The notes under the pieces are model-generated. The model was not told the origin of the DNA. It saw only the letters and a program-made list of their open reading frames with translations, and ran no database searches. The position numbers and the translations under genes were made by a program. From Nitrospirillum amazonense (GTDB lineage: Bacteria > Pseudomonadota > Alphaproteobacteria > Azospirillales > Azospirillaceae): a DNA stretch of 64,000 nt. Positions 34,156 to 41,275 of the stretch are shown here, one piece after another (within the stretch, counting starts at the first letter, position 1; each line of letters opens with the position of its first letter). The DNA is taken from assembly GCF_007828035.1 (NCBI RefSeq), contig NZ_VITV01000002.1, positions 186,001 through 250,000 of the forward strand, read 5' to 3'.

Positions 34156-34180
34156 GGGGCGGCCCCACCGGAACCGCCCC
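34156..34180. terminator. Hairpin between convergent genes
   Basis: GGGGCGG...CCGCCCC stem between the orphan immunity gene (plus) and the bicupin gene (minus), without a T-run. A likely shared terminator. Confidence 0.4.
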
Positions 34181-34211
34181 ATCCAATGTCGTCAGGTGAA
34201 ATTCCCGCCCC

Positions 34212-35402
34212 TCATGTCTGCTTCATGCGGCTCAGCGTCTTGTCGGGCACGCCGGTGAAGTTGTTGGACAGCAGGTAGCGCGGGCTGGACTGGACCCATT
34301 TGTCCAGGTCGATCTCCTCGAACTTGCCGTTGTCCCAGGTCTGGATCATCTCCACGTCCTCGGTGCCCACGTTCTGGATGGCGTGGCCGAAGCCCATGGG
34401 GATGTAGGCGACGTCGCCGGGGCCGAACTCCGCCACCTTGCCGCGCCCGCCGGAGCCGAACAGGGCCACCTGGGCCCGGCCGCGCAGGTAGTAGTGCCAT
34501 TCGTTGGCGTTGACGTTCCAGTGCAGCTTGCGGATGCCGCCGGGCTTCAGGATCATGTAGCCGCCCGACATGGTGTGGGAGGCGGGGAACTCATCCACCG
34601 TAGCCAGGCGGAAGGTGCCGCCGTCGAAGTCGCGCGCCGCCTTGGGGTCCTTCAGCAGGCGGAACTTGTGGGTGGATTCCTTGGGCCAGGGGGCCTCCAA
34701 CGCGTCGGCCGCGTGCAGGATGGGGCCGGACTGGATGTAGGTCTCGCCCTTGGGGAAGGCGTCGAACACGTCCTTGGGCAGACCGAAATTCAGGGCCAGC
34801 ATTTCCTTCGGCGTCACGTCCACCCAGTCGGTGATGGAAAAGGTGCCGTGCTCGGAAAAGGCACCGTTGTCGAAGGACAGGATGAAGTGGCAGGGCTTGT
34901 CGCCGATGCACTGGATGGAATGGCCGTGGCCCTTGGCGAAGTACCACAGGTCGCCCGGCTCGAAATTATTGATCTCGCTGGCGCCGGAGGGGTCGATCAC
35001 CACCGTCTGGCAGCGGCCCTCGATGACAAAGGCCCATTCCGCCGCGATGGCGTGCCAGTGCAACTCGCGCGAGGCGCCGGGCTGCAGGAACATGTGCACG
35101 CCGGCGATGCCCTTGGATATGGGGAACTGGTGGACGGTGGCCTCTTTGGCCCATCCGCCCGTCGTCACCTTGGGCTTGTTGCCGTCCAGCGAGAACTTGA
35201 AGTCTGGCATGGCGCCCACGTCCTGCGGGTCGTGGTAGGCCACGGTGTCGCCGGGGGGCAGGGGCACGGCGTTGCGGCCGAAGCCGCCGTCGCCGGGTTT
35301 GGCCATGAATTTGTCCGCCGCTTCCGCCACGCTGCGGAACGTGACCATGCCGCTGGCGCCCAAGGCCGCGGCGCCCAGAAAACCGCGCCGGTTCGTAGAC
35401 AT
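34212..35402 (-). CDS. Exported bicupin, oxalate-decarboxylase family
   Basis: 396 residues with a twin-arginine signal (STNRRGFLGAAALGASG) and two cupin domains. Cupin 1 has the full Mn-site pattern RELHWHAIAAEWAFVIEGR and a later GHGHSI. Cupin 2 reads KLHWNVNANEWHYYLRGR, so one of the two histidines of the HxH pair is Asn. Oxalate decarboxylases convert oxalate to formate and CO2 with Mn in both cupins; the changed ligand leaves the exact reaction open (decarboxylase, oxidase or other). A divergent LysR gene 136 bp away is the likely regulator. The operon lies between two toxin-immunity loci. Confidence 0.8.
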   Translation of the reverse strand: MSTNRRGFLGAAALGASGMVTFRSVAEAADKFMAKPGDGGFGRNAVPLPPGDTVAYHDPQDVGAMPDFKFSLDGNKPKVTTGGWAKEATVHQFPISKGIAGVHMFLQPGASRELHWHAIAAEWAFVIEGRCQTVVIDPSGASEINNFEPGDLWYFAKGHGHSIQCIGDKPCHFILSFDNGAFSEHGTFSITDWVDVTPKEMLALNFGLPKDVFDAFPKGETYIQSGPILHAADALEAPWPKESTHKFRLLKDPKAARDFDGGTFRLATVDEFPASHTMSGGYMILKPGGIRKLHWNVNANEWHYYLRGRAQVALFGSGGRGKVAEFGPGDVAYIPMGFGHAIQNVGTEDVEMIQTWDNGKFEEIDLDKWVQSSPRYLLSNNFTGVPDKTLSRMKQT

Positions 35403-35515
35403 CAATATCCTCCCGTTACCATACGCCCGGTATTCGCCAGGCGATGATTTGTATTCGCGACCTCACTATTGACTTGGGATCGGTAAATCGGAATTCTGAT
35501 GATTAGATAACGGTG

Positions 35516-35530
35516 ATCGAAAATCCCGAT
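35516..35530. promoter_or_regulatory. LysR-type box in the bicupin/lysR divergent region
   Basis: ATCGAAAATCCCGAT: a 4-bp-armed palindrome with the T-N11-A form of LysR sites, 8 bp before the lysR start. It closely matches the palindrome at 54463-54477 before another lysR gene. Confidence 0.4.
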
Positions 35531-35538
35531 GAGGCGCC

Positions 35539-36408
35539 ATGCTGGACCCCCTTCACCTGCGTACATTTGTCGCAATCACCGAGGTGAAGAGCTTTTCGGA
35601 GGCGGGGCGCCAGCTGGGCCTGTCGCAATCCAGCGTCAGTGAGCATGTGAAGCGACTGGAACAGTTCGCCGGCCAGCGCTTGTTCCAGCGCGACACCCAT
35701 TCCAACGCCCTGACCGAGCATGGCCGCGCCATGCTGGAGTTCGCCCGTTCCATCCTGGAGGTGAACGAGCGGGCGAGGCGCCATTTCACCCAGTCGACCA
35801 AGCGCCAGCTGTTCCGTTTCGGCGCCTGCGAGGATCTGGCCATGGGCTGGGTGCGCGACATCATCCGCTGCTTCATGGTCGGCCATCCCGAGGTGGATTT
35901 GGACTTCACCATCGCCCTCAGCCGCACGCTGACGGAGATGTTCGACGACGGCGCCCTGGACATGGTGCTGTGCAAGCGCTGGCCGGACGGTGATCGGGGG
36001 GAACTGGTGTTCCGCGACCAGGTGGTGTGGGCCTCGGCCACGGCGGCGCCGGTGTTCCGCCATGACGAGGCGCAACTGGTGCTGTACCCGCCGCCCAGCA
36101 TCACCCGTTTCATGGCCCTGACGGCGCTGGAGCGGTCGGCCGTGCCCTGGCGCATCGCCTGCACCAGCGGCGACTTGAACGGCCTGGCGGCGGCCACGTC
36201 CATGGGGGTGGGCATGATGGCCCATTCCAGCCGCTTGCTGCCGGCCGGCGTGCAGGCCTGTGCGCCCGATCCCCGCCTGCCGTCCCTGGGCGCCCTGGAG
36301 TTCGTCATCCTGGAAAGGAAGGCGCGCGACCGCCGCTTCCTGACGGAAATGTCCGATGCCATCCGTGCCAAAGCGGCTGCGGAGATGGCGCTGCCACCGG
36401 CGGCGTGA
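35539..36408 (+). CDS. LysR-family regulator next to the bicupin gene
   Basis: 289 residues. N-terminal winged helix: HLRTFVAITEVKSFSEAGRQ, SQSSVSEHVKRLEQFAGQRLF and the wing RDTHSNALTEHGRAMLEFAR. The C-terminal effector domain is complete (FRFGACEDLAMGWVRDIIR; LVFRDQVVWAS). The sequence style is that of the small LysR group related to DhcR/IciA-like regulators of short-chain acid metabolism. Divergent from the bicupin gene across 136 bp with a LysR-type box, so it probably senses the bicupin substrate. Confidence 0.87.
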   Translation: MLDPLHLRTFVAITEVKSFSEAGRQLGLSQSSVSEHVKRLEQFAGQRLFQRDTHSNALTEHGRAMLEFARSILEVNERARRHFTQSTKRQLFRFGACEDLAMGWVRDIIRCFMVGHPEVDLDFTIALSRTLTEMFDDGALDMVLCKRWPDGDRGELVFRDQVVWASATAAPVFRHDEAQLVLYPPPSITRFMALTALERSAVPWRIACTSGDLNGLAAATSMGVGMMAHSSRLLPAGVQACAPDPRLPSLGALEFVILERKARDRRFLTEMSDAIRAKAAAEMALPPAA

Positions 36409-36442
36409 CGGGCGGTTTTTCTCCGGTCCGCTCGCGCATTGG

Positions 36443-36471
36443 TTGACATGAACAAAATAGGAACATACGAT
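36443..36471 (+). promoter_or_regulatory. Toxin-2 promoter with LexA (SOS) box
   Basis: A strong sigma-70 promoter: TTGACA (36443-36448), 17-bp spacer, TACGAT (36466-36471). The spacer contains GAAC-AAAATAG-GAAC at 36450-36464, the alphaproteobacterial LexA repeat. LexA bound here would block RNA polymerase directly. Start codon at 36499 is 28 bp downstream of the -10. Confidence 0.82.
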
Positions 36472-36498
36472 GCTTTTCCATCAACCGGGAGAGCGGGC

Positions 36499-37659
36499 AT
36501 GGATGGTTGGCAACGTCGGTACCGCCTGAGCAACGGTCCGGGTGGCCTGGGCGTCAGTTGCACGGCGGAAGGTCTCGCCCTGGCCGGTGTGCCCCTGCTG
36601 GCCAAGGGCGCCGGCGGCTTCCAGGCCCGCCCGGTGGCGGAGGTGTCGGTTCTCCTGAAGCGTGCCTGTGCCGGCATCGGGCCGCACGCCGCCGTGCTGC
36701 CCAGTTTGGTTAAGATCGCCGACGCGCTGAACCGGGGCGACCTGGTTCAGGCCATGATCCGTGCGGTGCACTTGCGCCTGCCGGAACTGGACTGGGATGC
36801 CGCCGTTCGCCTTGCCCGGGCCAATGACAATCTGGCGAAGTACAGCCCCGACCAACCCCGCGACTGGCATGGGCGCTGGGCGGACGGCGAGGGTGGGGAG
36901 CGGGAGGCGGGTGGGCCGGTCGAGGCAAAGCCAGCCGCGTCGAGCGGGCGGGAAGCGGCAACCAAGCCGAAGAAGAGGGACGCGGACATTCCCAAAGCAC
37001 AGGCGCTTCCGCCTGTTTCGACCGCGTCCGATTTCGCCATTCCAGCGAACCCGTATCACGCCCCGCCGGTGTTCAGATTCGCCGATGACATTGAGCAGGC
37101 GAACAATTCGCTTTGGCAGGAAAGCTTGGCGCCTCTGTCACAGCCAAATGCGCCGCGGTGTTTAGAAACAGGCGAAAAGGTCAGGGAGCACGGCGCCACT
37201 GTGGTGGCCCGGCAAGATGGAGCACTGGAATTTCAGAACAAGGACGGGAAGGGTGTCACTTGTCGGGATTTCAGGCCAGACCTTCAGGTCAAGGACCCGA
37301 CACATTACAGCCTTCTCGGAACAACCCATACCCACCCGTATGACGATGGAAGGGTGGGGGTATCATTCAGCGGCGGCGATACGCAGGTTCTTCTCGACAA
37401 CCCGATCAATTTCTCCCTTGTTCAAAGTGGCGACAAACAGTTCATGTTCCTAAAAACAAAACAGACGCGCCGATCTGATAGTTATGAAAATGTGATAAAA
37501 TATCAAGATGACACAGTAAAATATTTGATGAATGAGCTTGGATATCCTAGTGATACAGCCAATAGGATAGCGAATGTTGAGGCTGCCAAAAACTATGGTC
37601 TTTCTTATTATGAGGGTGATCATGGCGTCTTGCGCCGCATCTATCCGGAAGTCCGCTAA
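36499..37659 (+). CDS. SOS-controlled polymorphic toxin-like protein, copy 2
   Basis: 386 residues from ATG 36499 (GGGAGAGCGGGC upstream; an in-frame start at 36439 lies before the promoter and is rejected). The first ~127 residues repeat the N-terminal module of copy 1 with few changes, including NDNLAKYSPDQPRDWHGRW. The linker is different. The C-terminal domain is homologous but more diverged, with HTHPYDDG, then SFSGGD, FSLVQSGDKQFMFLKTKQT and the final YYEGDHGVLRRIYP. GC content falls from the N-terminal to the C-terminal part, as expected of an exchanged toxin tip. The downstream exported gene starts inside its 3' end. Function is inferred as for copy 1. Confidence 0.7.
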   Translation: MDGWQRRYRLSNGPGGLGVSCTAEGLALAGVPLLAKGAGGFQARPVAEVSVLLKRACAGIGPHAAVLPSLVKIADALNRGDLVQAMIRAVHLRLPELDWDAAVRLARANDNLAKYSPDQPRDWHGRWADGEGGEREAGGPVEAKPAASSGREAATKPKKRDADIPKAQALPPVSTASDFAIPANPYHAPPVFRFADDIEQANNSLWQESLAPLSQPNAPRCLETGEKVREHGATVVARQDGALEFQNKDGKGVTCRDFRPDLQVKDPTHYSLLGTTHTHPYDDGRVGVSFSGGDTQVLLDNPINFSLVQSGDKQFMFLKTKQTRRSDSYENVIKYQDDTVKYLMNELGYPSDTANRIANVEAAKNYGLSYYEGDHGVLRRIYPEVR

Positions 37660-38095
37660 AGCAGCCTTGTGGTCTGCTATCATGGCCCTGCCCCTTATCT
37701 GCCAGCCAACGGGCGGCGCGTCGGCAGGTGGCGGTGGGCCAAGCTGCAGCGCTGACGGGGACGCACATCGGGGAGATGATCCCACCATTCCCACGATAGA
37801 TCCGGCCCAGTTTAAGCGGATCATGCAGTACTGGAGTTGGGCTAGAATGTCGTTCGGGCACCAAGACTATCGTCGGGCCAATCAGGATCTGTTGAGGGCG
37901 TTAGGTGCGCTAGGGACGTGCGATCCAAGGGAAATGAGCATGAACGATATGCTCTCTCATGTCATGGAGATGGATGACGTCGAAATAGCGGGGGATTATG
38001 AGACGGCGGCCAGATCGCGCATGGCCATACTTGGATACTATTTTCAGATTTGCATGGATCTGTATCTTGTGCGTGACGTCAATAAATCTGACTAG
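37622..38095 (+). CDS. Putative periplasmic immunity protein 2
   Basis: 157 residues from ATG 37622, out of frame within the last codons of toxin 2 (38-bp overlap), with GAGGGTG upstream. Signal peptide of about 34 residues (SAKAALWSAIMALPLI, cleavage near ASA-GG). The mature part aligns with immunity protein 1: PAQFKRIMQYWSWARMSFGH, ANQDLLRALGALGTC, EMDDVE, and a last Cys in YFQICMDLY. The first cysteine is also kept (PSCSADG). The two diverge enough to suggest separate specificity for their own toxins. Followed by a hairpin at 38185-38220. Confidence 0.65.
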   Translation: MASCAASIRKSAKAALWSAIMALPLICQPTGGASAGGGGPSCSADGDAHRGDDPTIPTIDPAQFKRIMQYWSWARMSFGHQDYRRANQDLLRALGALGTCDPREMSMNDMLSHVMEMDDVEIAGDYETAARSRMAILGYYFQICMDLYLVRDVNKSD

Positions 38096-38184
38096 GAAGC
38101 CCTTATTCGGATCACTTTTTCAATCACCCACGGCTCGTTCTTTGGTCATGTGCGTGTGACTTGAGCCAATGGCGTGCCTAGCTG

Positions 38185-38220
38185 GGACGGCGGCCAGGTT
38201 TCTCCAGCCGCCGCCCGTCC
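38185..38220. terminator. Hairpin between immunity gene 2 and the DUF885 gene
   Basis: GGGACGGCGGCC pairs with GCCGCCGCCCGTCC with one bulge, 4 bp past the minus-strand DUF885 stop and 90 bp past the plus-strand immunity stop. No T-run. Confidence 0.45.
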
Positions 38221-38224
38221 AGCC

Positions 38225-40075
38225 TCAGCCTTTCATCGCCGCGATGTGCTGGTCGACGATGCGTTCCAGCAGGGTCAGGGGCACGTTGCCTGACAGCACC
38301 AGGGCGTCGTCGAAACGCTTCAGGTCGAAGCGCTGGCCCAGCGCACCCTCGGCCTTCTTGCGCAGCATGTTGATCTGGTTGTGGCCCATCTTGTAGCCGC
38401 AGGCCTGGCCCGGCATGGCGCAGTAGCGGTTCAGCTCGCTACGCAGCTGGGCCACCGGCATGCCGGTGTTGGCGTGGAACCAGTCCAACGCTTGCTGGAA
38501 GCCCCAGCGCTTGGCGTGAATGCCGGTGTCCACCACCAGGCGGCAGGCGCGGAAGCCGATGGACTGCAGGAAGCCCAGCTTGCCCAGCGGGTCGCCGTCA
38601 TAGGCGCCCAGCTCGTTGCCCAGCTGCTCGGCGTACAGCGCCCAGCCCTCGGAATAGGCGTTGAAGGCCAAGTGGGTGCGGATCAGGGGCAGCTGGTTGG
38701 CGTACTCGCCCTGCCAGATGTGGCCGGGAATGCCCTCGTGATAGCACAGCGTGGGCAGGGAGTAGCGCGGCCAGATGCCCGTGTCCTTGAGGTTGATGTA
38801 ATAGTAGCCGGGCACGCTGCCGTCGATGCTGCCGGCCGAGGCGTAGCCGTTGGGCGCGCCGTCCTGGATGGCGGGCGGCACCCGGCGGATGACCAGATTG
38901 CCCTTCACCAGGGTGGCGAAGGCGCGGGGCAGGCGGGTGCGGATGTCGGCGATGCGGCCGTTCAGGTATTCCAGCAGCTTGGCGCGGCCGGCATCGTCGT
39001 TGGTGAACAGCAGGTCCGGGCGTTTGCTCAGCGCCGTCATGCGCTCCCCCACCGTGCCCTGGCTCAGGCCCTGGGCCTTCAGCAGGGTATCCATCTCCGC
39101 CTGGATCTGGGCGATCTGCTCGCGCCCCTGGGCGTGCATCTCCTCCGCCGTGCGGGTGGTGGTGGTGCCGGCCTTCAGCGCCCAGGCGTAATACTCCTCG
39201 CCCTGCGGCCGCTGCCACACCCCGGGCTCCGCCACCGCCACGGCGCGCTGGGCCTTCAACGCGGCGATCTGCTTGTCCAGGGCCGGCGCCACCTTGGTGG
39301 CGCACAGCGCCTCCACCTCCTTGGCGTAGCGCTCCGGCAGCCTGGCCTTGGCGGCGCGCTGCCGCAGCGATTCCACCAAGCCCCATTGGGCGATGGGTTC
39401 GGCCCGCGCCGGCACCATTTGCCCCAGCATGATGTCCAGCACGAAGTCCGGTGCCACCATGCCCACGCCACGGTCATGGTCCAGGCGCTCGGCCTCCGCC
39501 GCCAGTTCGCCGGCATAGGCCTCCACCCGCGCCAGATAGGCGTCGGCATCGGCGGCGGTTTCCACCGCGTGCTGGGTGTCGAGGAAGGTGGGGATGTCGA
39601 CATAGGCGCCGCCCAGCGGCGTCACCGAATAGGGCGTGTTGCGGAAGCTATTCTGGCCGGACAGCGTGCCCACATCGCCGAAGGGGAAACGCCAGCCTTC
39701 GATGGCGGTGCGGAAGGCCTCCTCCGTCACGTCCACGTTCAGGGCCTGGGGGGCGGACAGGGCGCCGCGGTCCACCGCCTGTAGGGTCTTCAGCGTCTCG
39801 CTGGCCCAGGCGGCGCGGGCGCGGTCGGCGGCGGCGGAGCGGTCGGTCAGGCGGCCGTGCAGGGCCGCGCGCCCGTCCTTGTCGATGCCCAGCGCCGTGG
39901 CGTTTTCCGGATATTCCGCCAGCAGCCGCTCGGCAATGTCGGCCAGCAGCTTTTCCGCGGCCGCGTCGCCCGGCGCCGAGGTGGCCTCCGCGGCCCAGAC
40001 GGGGAAGGGCAGGGCCAGGCTGGTGGCCACGGCCGAGGCGCCCGCCAGCAACGCGCGGCGGCTGATATCCGACAT
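38225..40075 (-). CDS. Exported DUF885 family protein
   Basis: 616 residues. It begins with a twin-arginine-like signal (SDISRRALLAGASAVATSLA, cleavage near WAA-EA). The DUF885 core follows, with its conserved late segment CYHEGIPGHIWQGEYANQ, in which the H-E-x3-G-H motif resembles a gluzincin metal site, and EGWALYAEQLGNELG that could give the third ligand. The C-terminus has PGQACGYKMGHNQI. Members are predicted metallo-carboxypeptidase-like enzymes; the substrate is not established. The gene is monocistronic. Confidence 0.82.
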   Translation of the reverse strand: MSDISRRALLAGASAVATSLALPFPVWAAEATSAPGDAAAEKLLADIAERLLAEYPENATALGIDKDGRAALHGRLTDRSAAADRARAAWASETLKTLQAVDRGALSAPQALNVDVTEEAFRTAIEGWRFPFGDVGTLSGQNSFRNTPYSVTPLGGAYVDIPTFLDTQHAVETAADADAYLARVEAYAGELAAEAERLDHDRGVGMVAPDFVLDIMLGQMVPARAEPIAQWGLVESLRQRAAKARLPERYAKEVEALCATKVAPALDKQIAALKAQRAVAVAEPGVWQRPQGEEYYAWALKAGTTTTRTAEEMHAQGREQIAQIQAEMDTLLKAQGLSQGTVGERMTALSKRPDLLFTNDDAGRAKLLEYLNGRIADIRTRLPRAFATLVKGNLVIRRVPPAIQDGAPNGYASAGSIDGSVPGYYYINLKDTGIWPRYSLPTLCYHEGIPGHIWQGEYANQLPLIRTHLAFNAYSEGWALYAEQLGNELGAYDGDPLGKLGFLQSIGFRACRLVVDTGIHAKRWGFQQALDWFHANTGMPVAQLRSELNRYCAMPGQACGYKMGHNQINMLRKKAEGALGQRFDLKRFDDALVLSGNVPLTLLERIVDQHIAAMKG

Positions 40076-40224
40076 GTCTCGCTCCCGATATTGTATGCAA
40101 CTGCCTGATCCGCTTGTACCCGGCCCCGGGGCGGGGCGCGAGGGGGAAATCGCCCGGCGCGGGGGGCGTGCCGGCGGATGACCTGTCTCATGGCGGGCGG
40201 ACGGCTTAACCGCTAAACAGGAAG

Positions 40225-40896
40225 GTGGCGGACGGCGTGGGGACGGGGGCAGGCTTGCATCCTTGGCAGGAATTGACGCGCGACAGCGGGCTCACCTTGC
40301 ACGGCCCGTTGGCCATGGCGATGGACGTGGCCGCGCTTCAGGCGGACTTCGCCACCTTGGACCGGGATTTGCCGGCCGAGGCGCGCGGCAGTTTCGGGGG
40401 CACCAACGGTTGGACATCCGTGCCGCTGCTGGACCGGCGCCTGGATGGGGCGCCGGTGGCGATGCCGGCATTGGCCTTGATGCCGTCCGTCGCTGCACTC
40501 CTGGCGCGCGCGGACTGGCGGGTGCGGGGCTGCTACCTGCTGCGGCAGGGGCCGGGGGAGATCCTGAAATGGCATTACGATGGCCAAGCCCTGCACTTGG
40601 AAGAGGCTCGCATCCTCATTCCCATCGCCGTCCCGCCCGCTGCCGTCACCTGGATTGGACATCAGGCGGCCGCCTATCCCCCCGGGCAGGCCTGGGCGGG
40701 TGACTTTTCCATCCCCCATCAGGTCGAGAACCCAGCGCCCGAACAGCGCGTCGTCCTGGCCCTGGACGTCGACGCCACCCCGGCCCTGGCGCACCTGTTC
40801 CCGCCGGCGCTGTCGGCCGAACCGCTCCGCCGCATCCAGCTGGCGCAGAAATGCTGCAACCTGGTGCGGGCTTGGCGGACCGGCGGCCAGGAATAA
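40225..40896 (+). CDS. Aspartyl/asparaginyl beta-hydroxylase-like dioxygenase
   Basis: 223 residues, one cupin-type domain. The iron- and 2-oxoglutarate-contact pattern of the Asp/Asn hydroxylase family is visible: ILKWHYDGQALHLEEARILI (the family's H.D-like and Arg positions), then PGQAWAGDFSIPHQVENPAP with the second His and the ...QRVVLALDVD strand after it. Substrate unknown; bacterial members modify small molecules, lipid A or peptides as often as proteins. The C-terminus (AQKCCNLVRAW) is specific to this protein. Monocistronic; tRNA-Ser follows. Confidence 0.72.
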   Translation: MADGVGTGAGLHPWQELTRDSGLTLHGPLAMAMDVAALQADFATLDRDLPAEARGSFGGTNGWTSVPLLDRRLDGAPVAMPALALMPSVAALLARADWRVRGCYLLRQGPGEILKWHYDGQALHLEEARILIPIAVPPAAVTWIGHQAAAYPPGQAWAGDFSIPHQVENPAPEQRVVLALDVDATPALAHLFPPALSAEPLRRIQLAQKCCNLVRAWRTGGQE

Positions 40897-41052
40897 TGGC
40901 GGCACCCCCCGCAACCGTGTGGACGCGGGCCGCGAGGGAATGCTAGACGATGGGCCTCCCGGTGTCTGAGGGCCCGGGCCGTCGGTGGAACCGGATGGAA
41001 AAATCTCTCGCTTCGGCTGAGGGGCGTTCGGTAAGCCATTGGCGAAGAAGAC

Positions 41053-41140
41053 GGATGGGTGGCCGAGTGGTTTAAGGCAGCGGTCTTGAAAACCGCCGTG
41101 GGGCAACTCACCGTGGGTTCGAATCCCACCCCATCCGCCA
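41053..41140 (+). tRNA. tRNA-Ser (anticodon UGA)
   Basis: 88 nt including encoded CCA. Acceptor stem GGATGGG/CCCATCC, discriminator G, D-arm GGCCGAGTGGTTTAAGGC, anticodon stem GCGGT/ACCGC with loop CTTGAAA (anticodon TGA at 41087-41089), a long variable arm as in type II tRNAs, T-arm GTGGG-TTCGAAT-CCCAC. It reads UCA and related codons. No integrase or 3' repeat nearby. Confidence 0.96.
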
Positions 41141-41275
41141 TCCCTTCCACACCCGGTCTTGAAATCGCGCTTTGCCATCCTTAGGGTTGTGGCCAGTGCA
41201 AACCAGCTGGATGGTGCTTCATGGATTCCCGCCCGAACACGACGAGCCTTCGTTCCGTTTTCGGGGATATCCATC

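Noticed and set aside
41053-41140. tRNA-Ser as an integration site of a mobile element
   Set aside because: No integrase, no repeated tRNA 3' end and no change of composition beside it.
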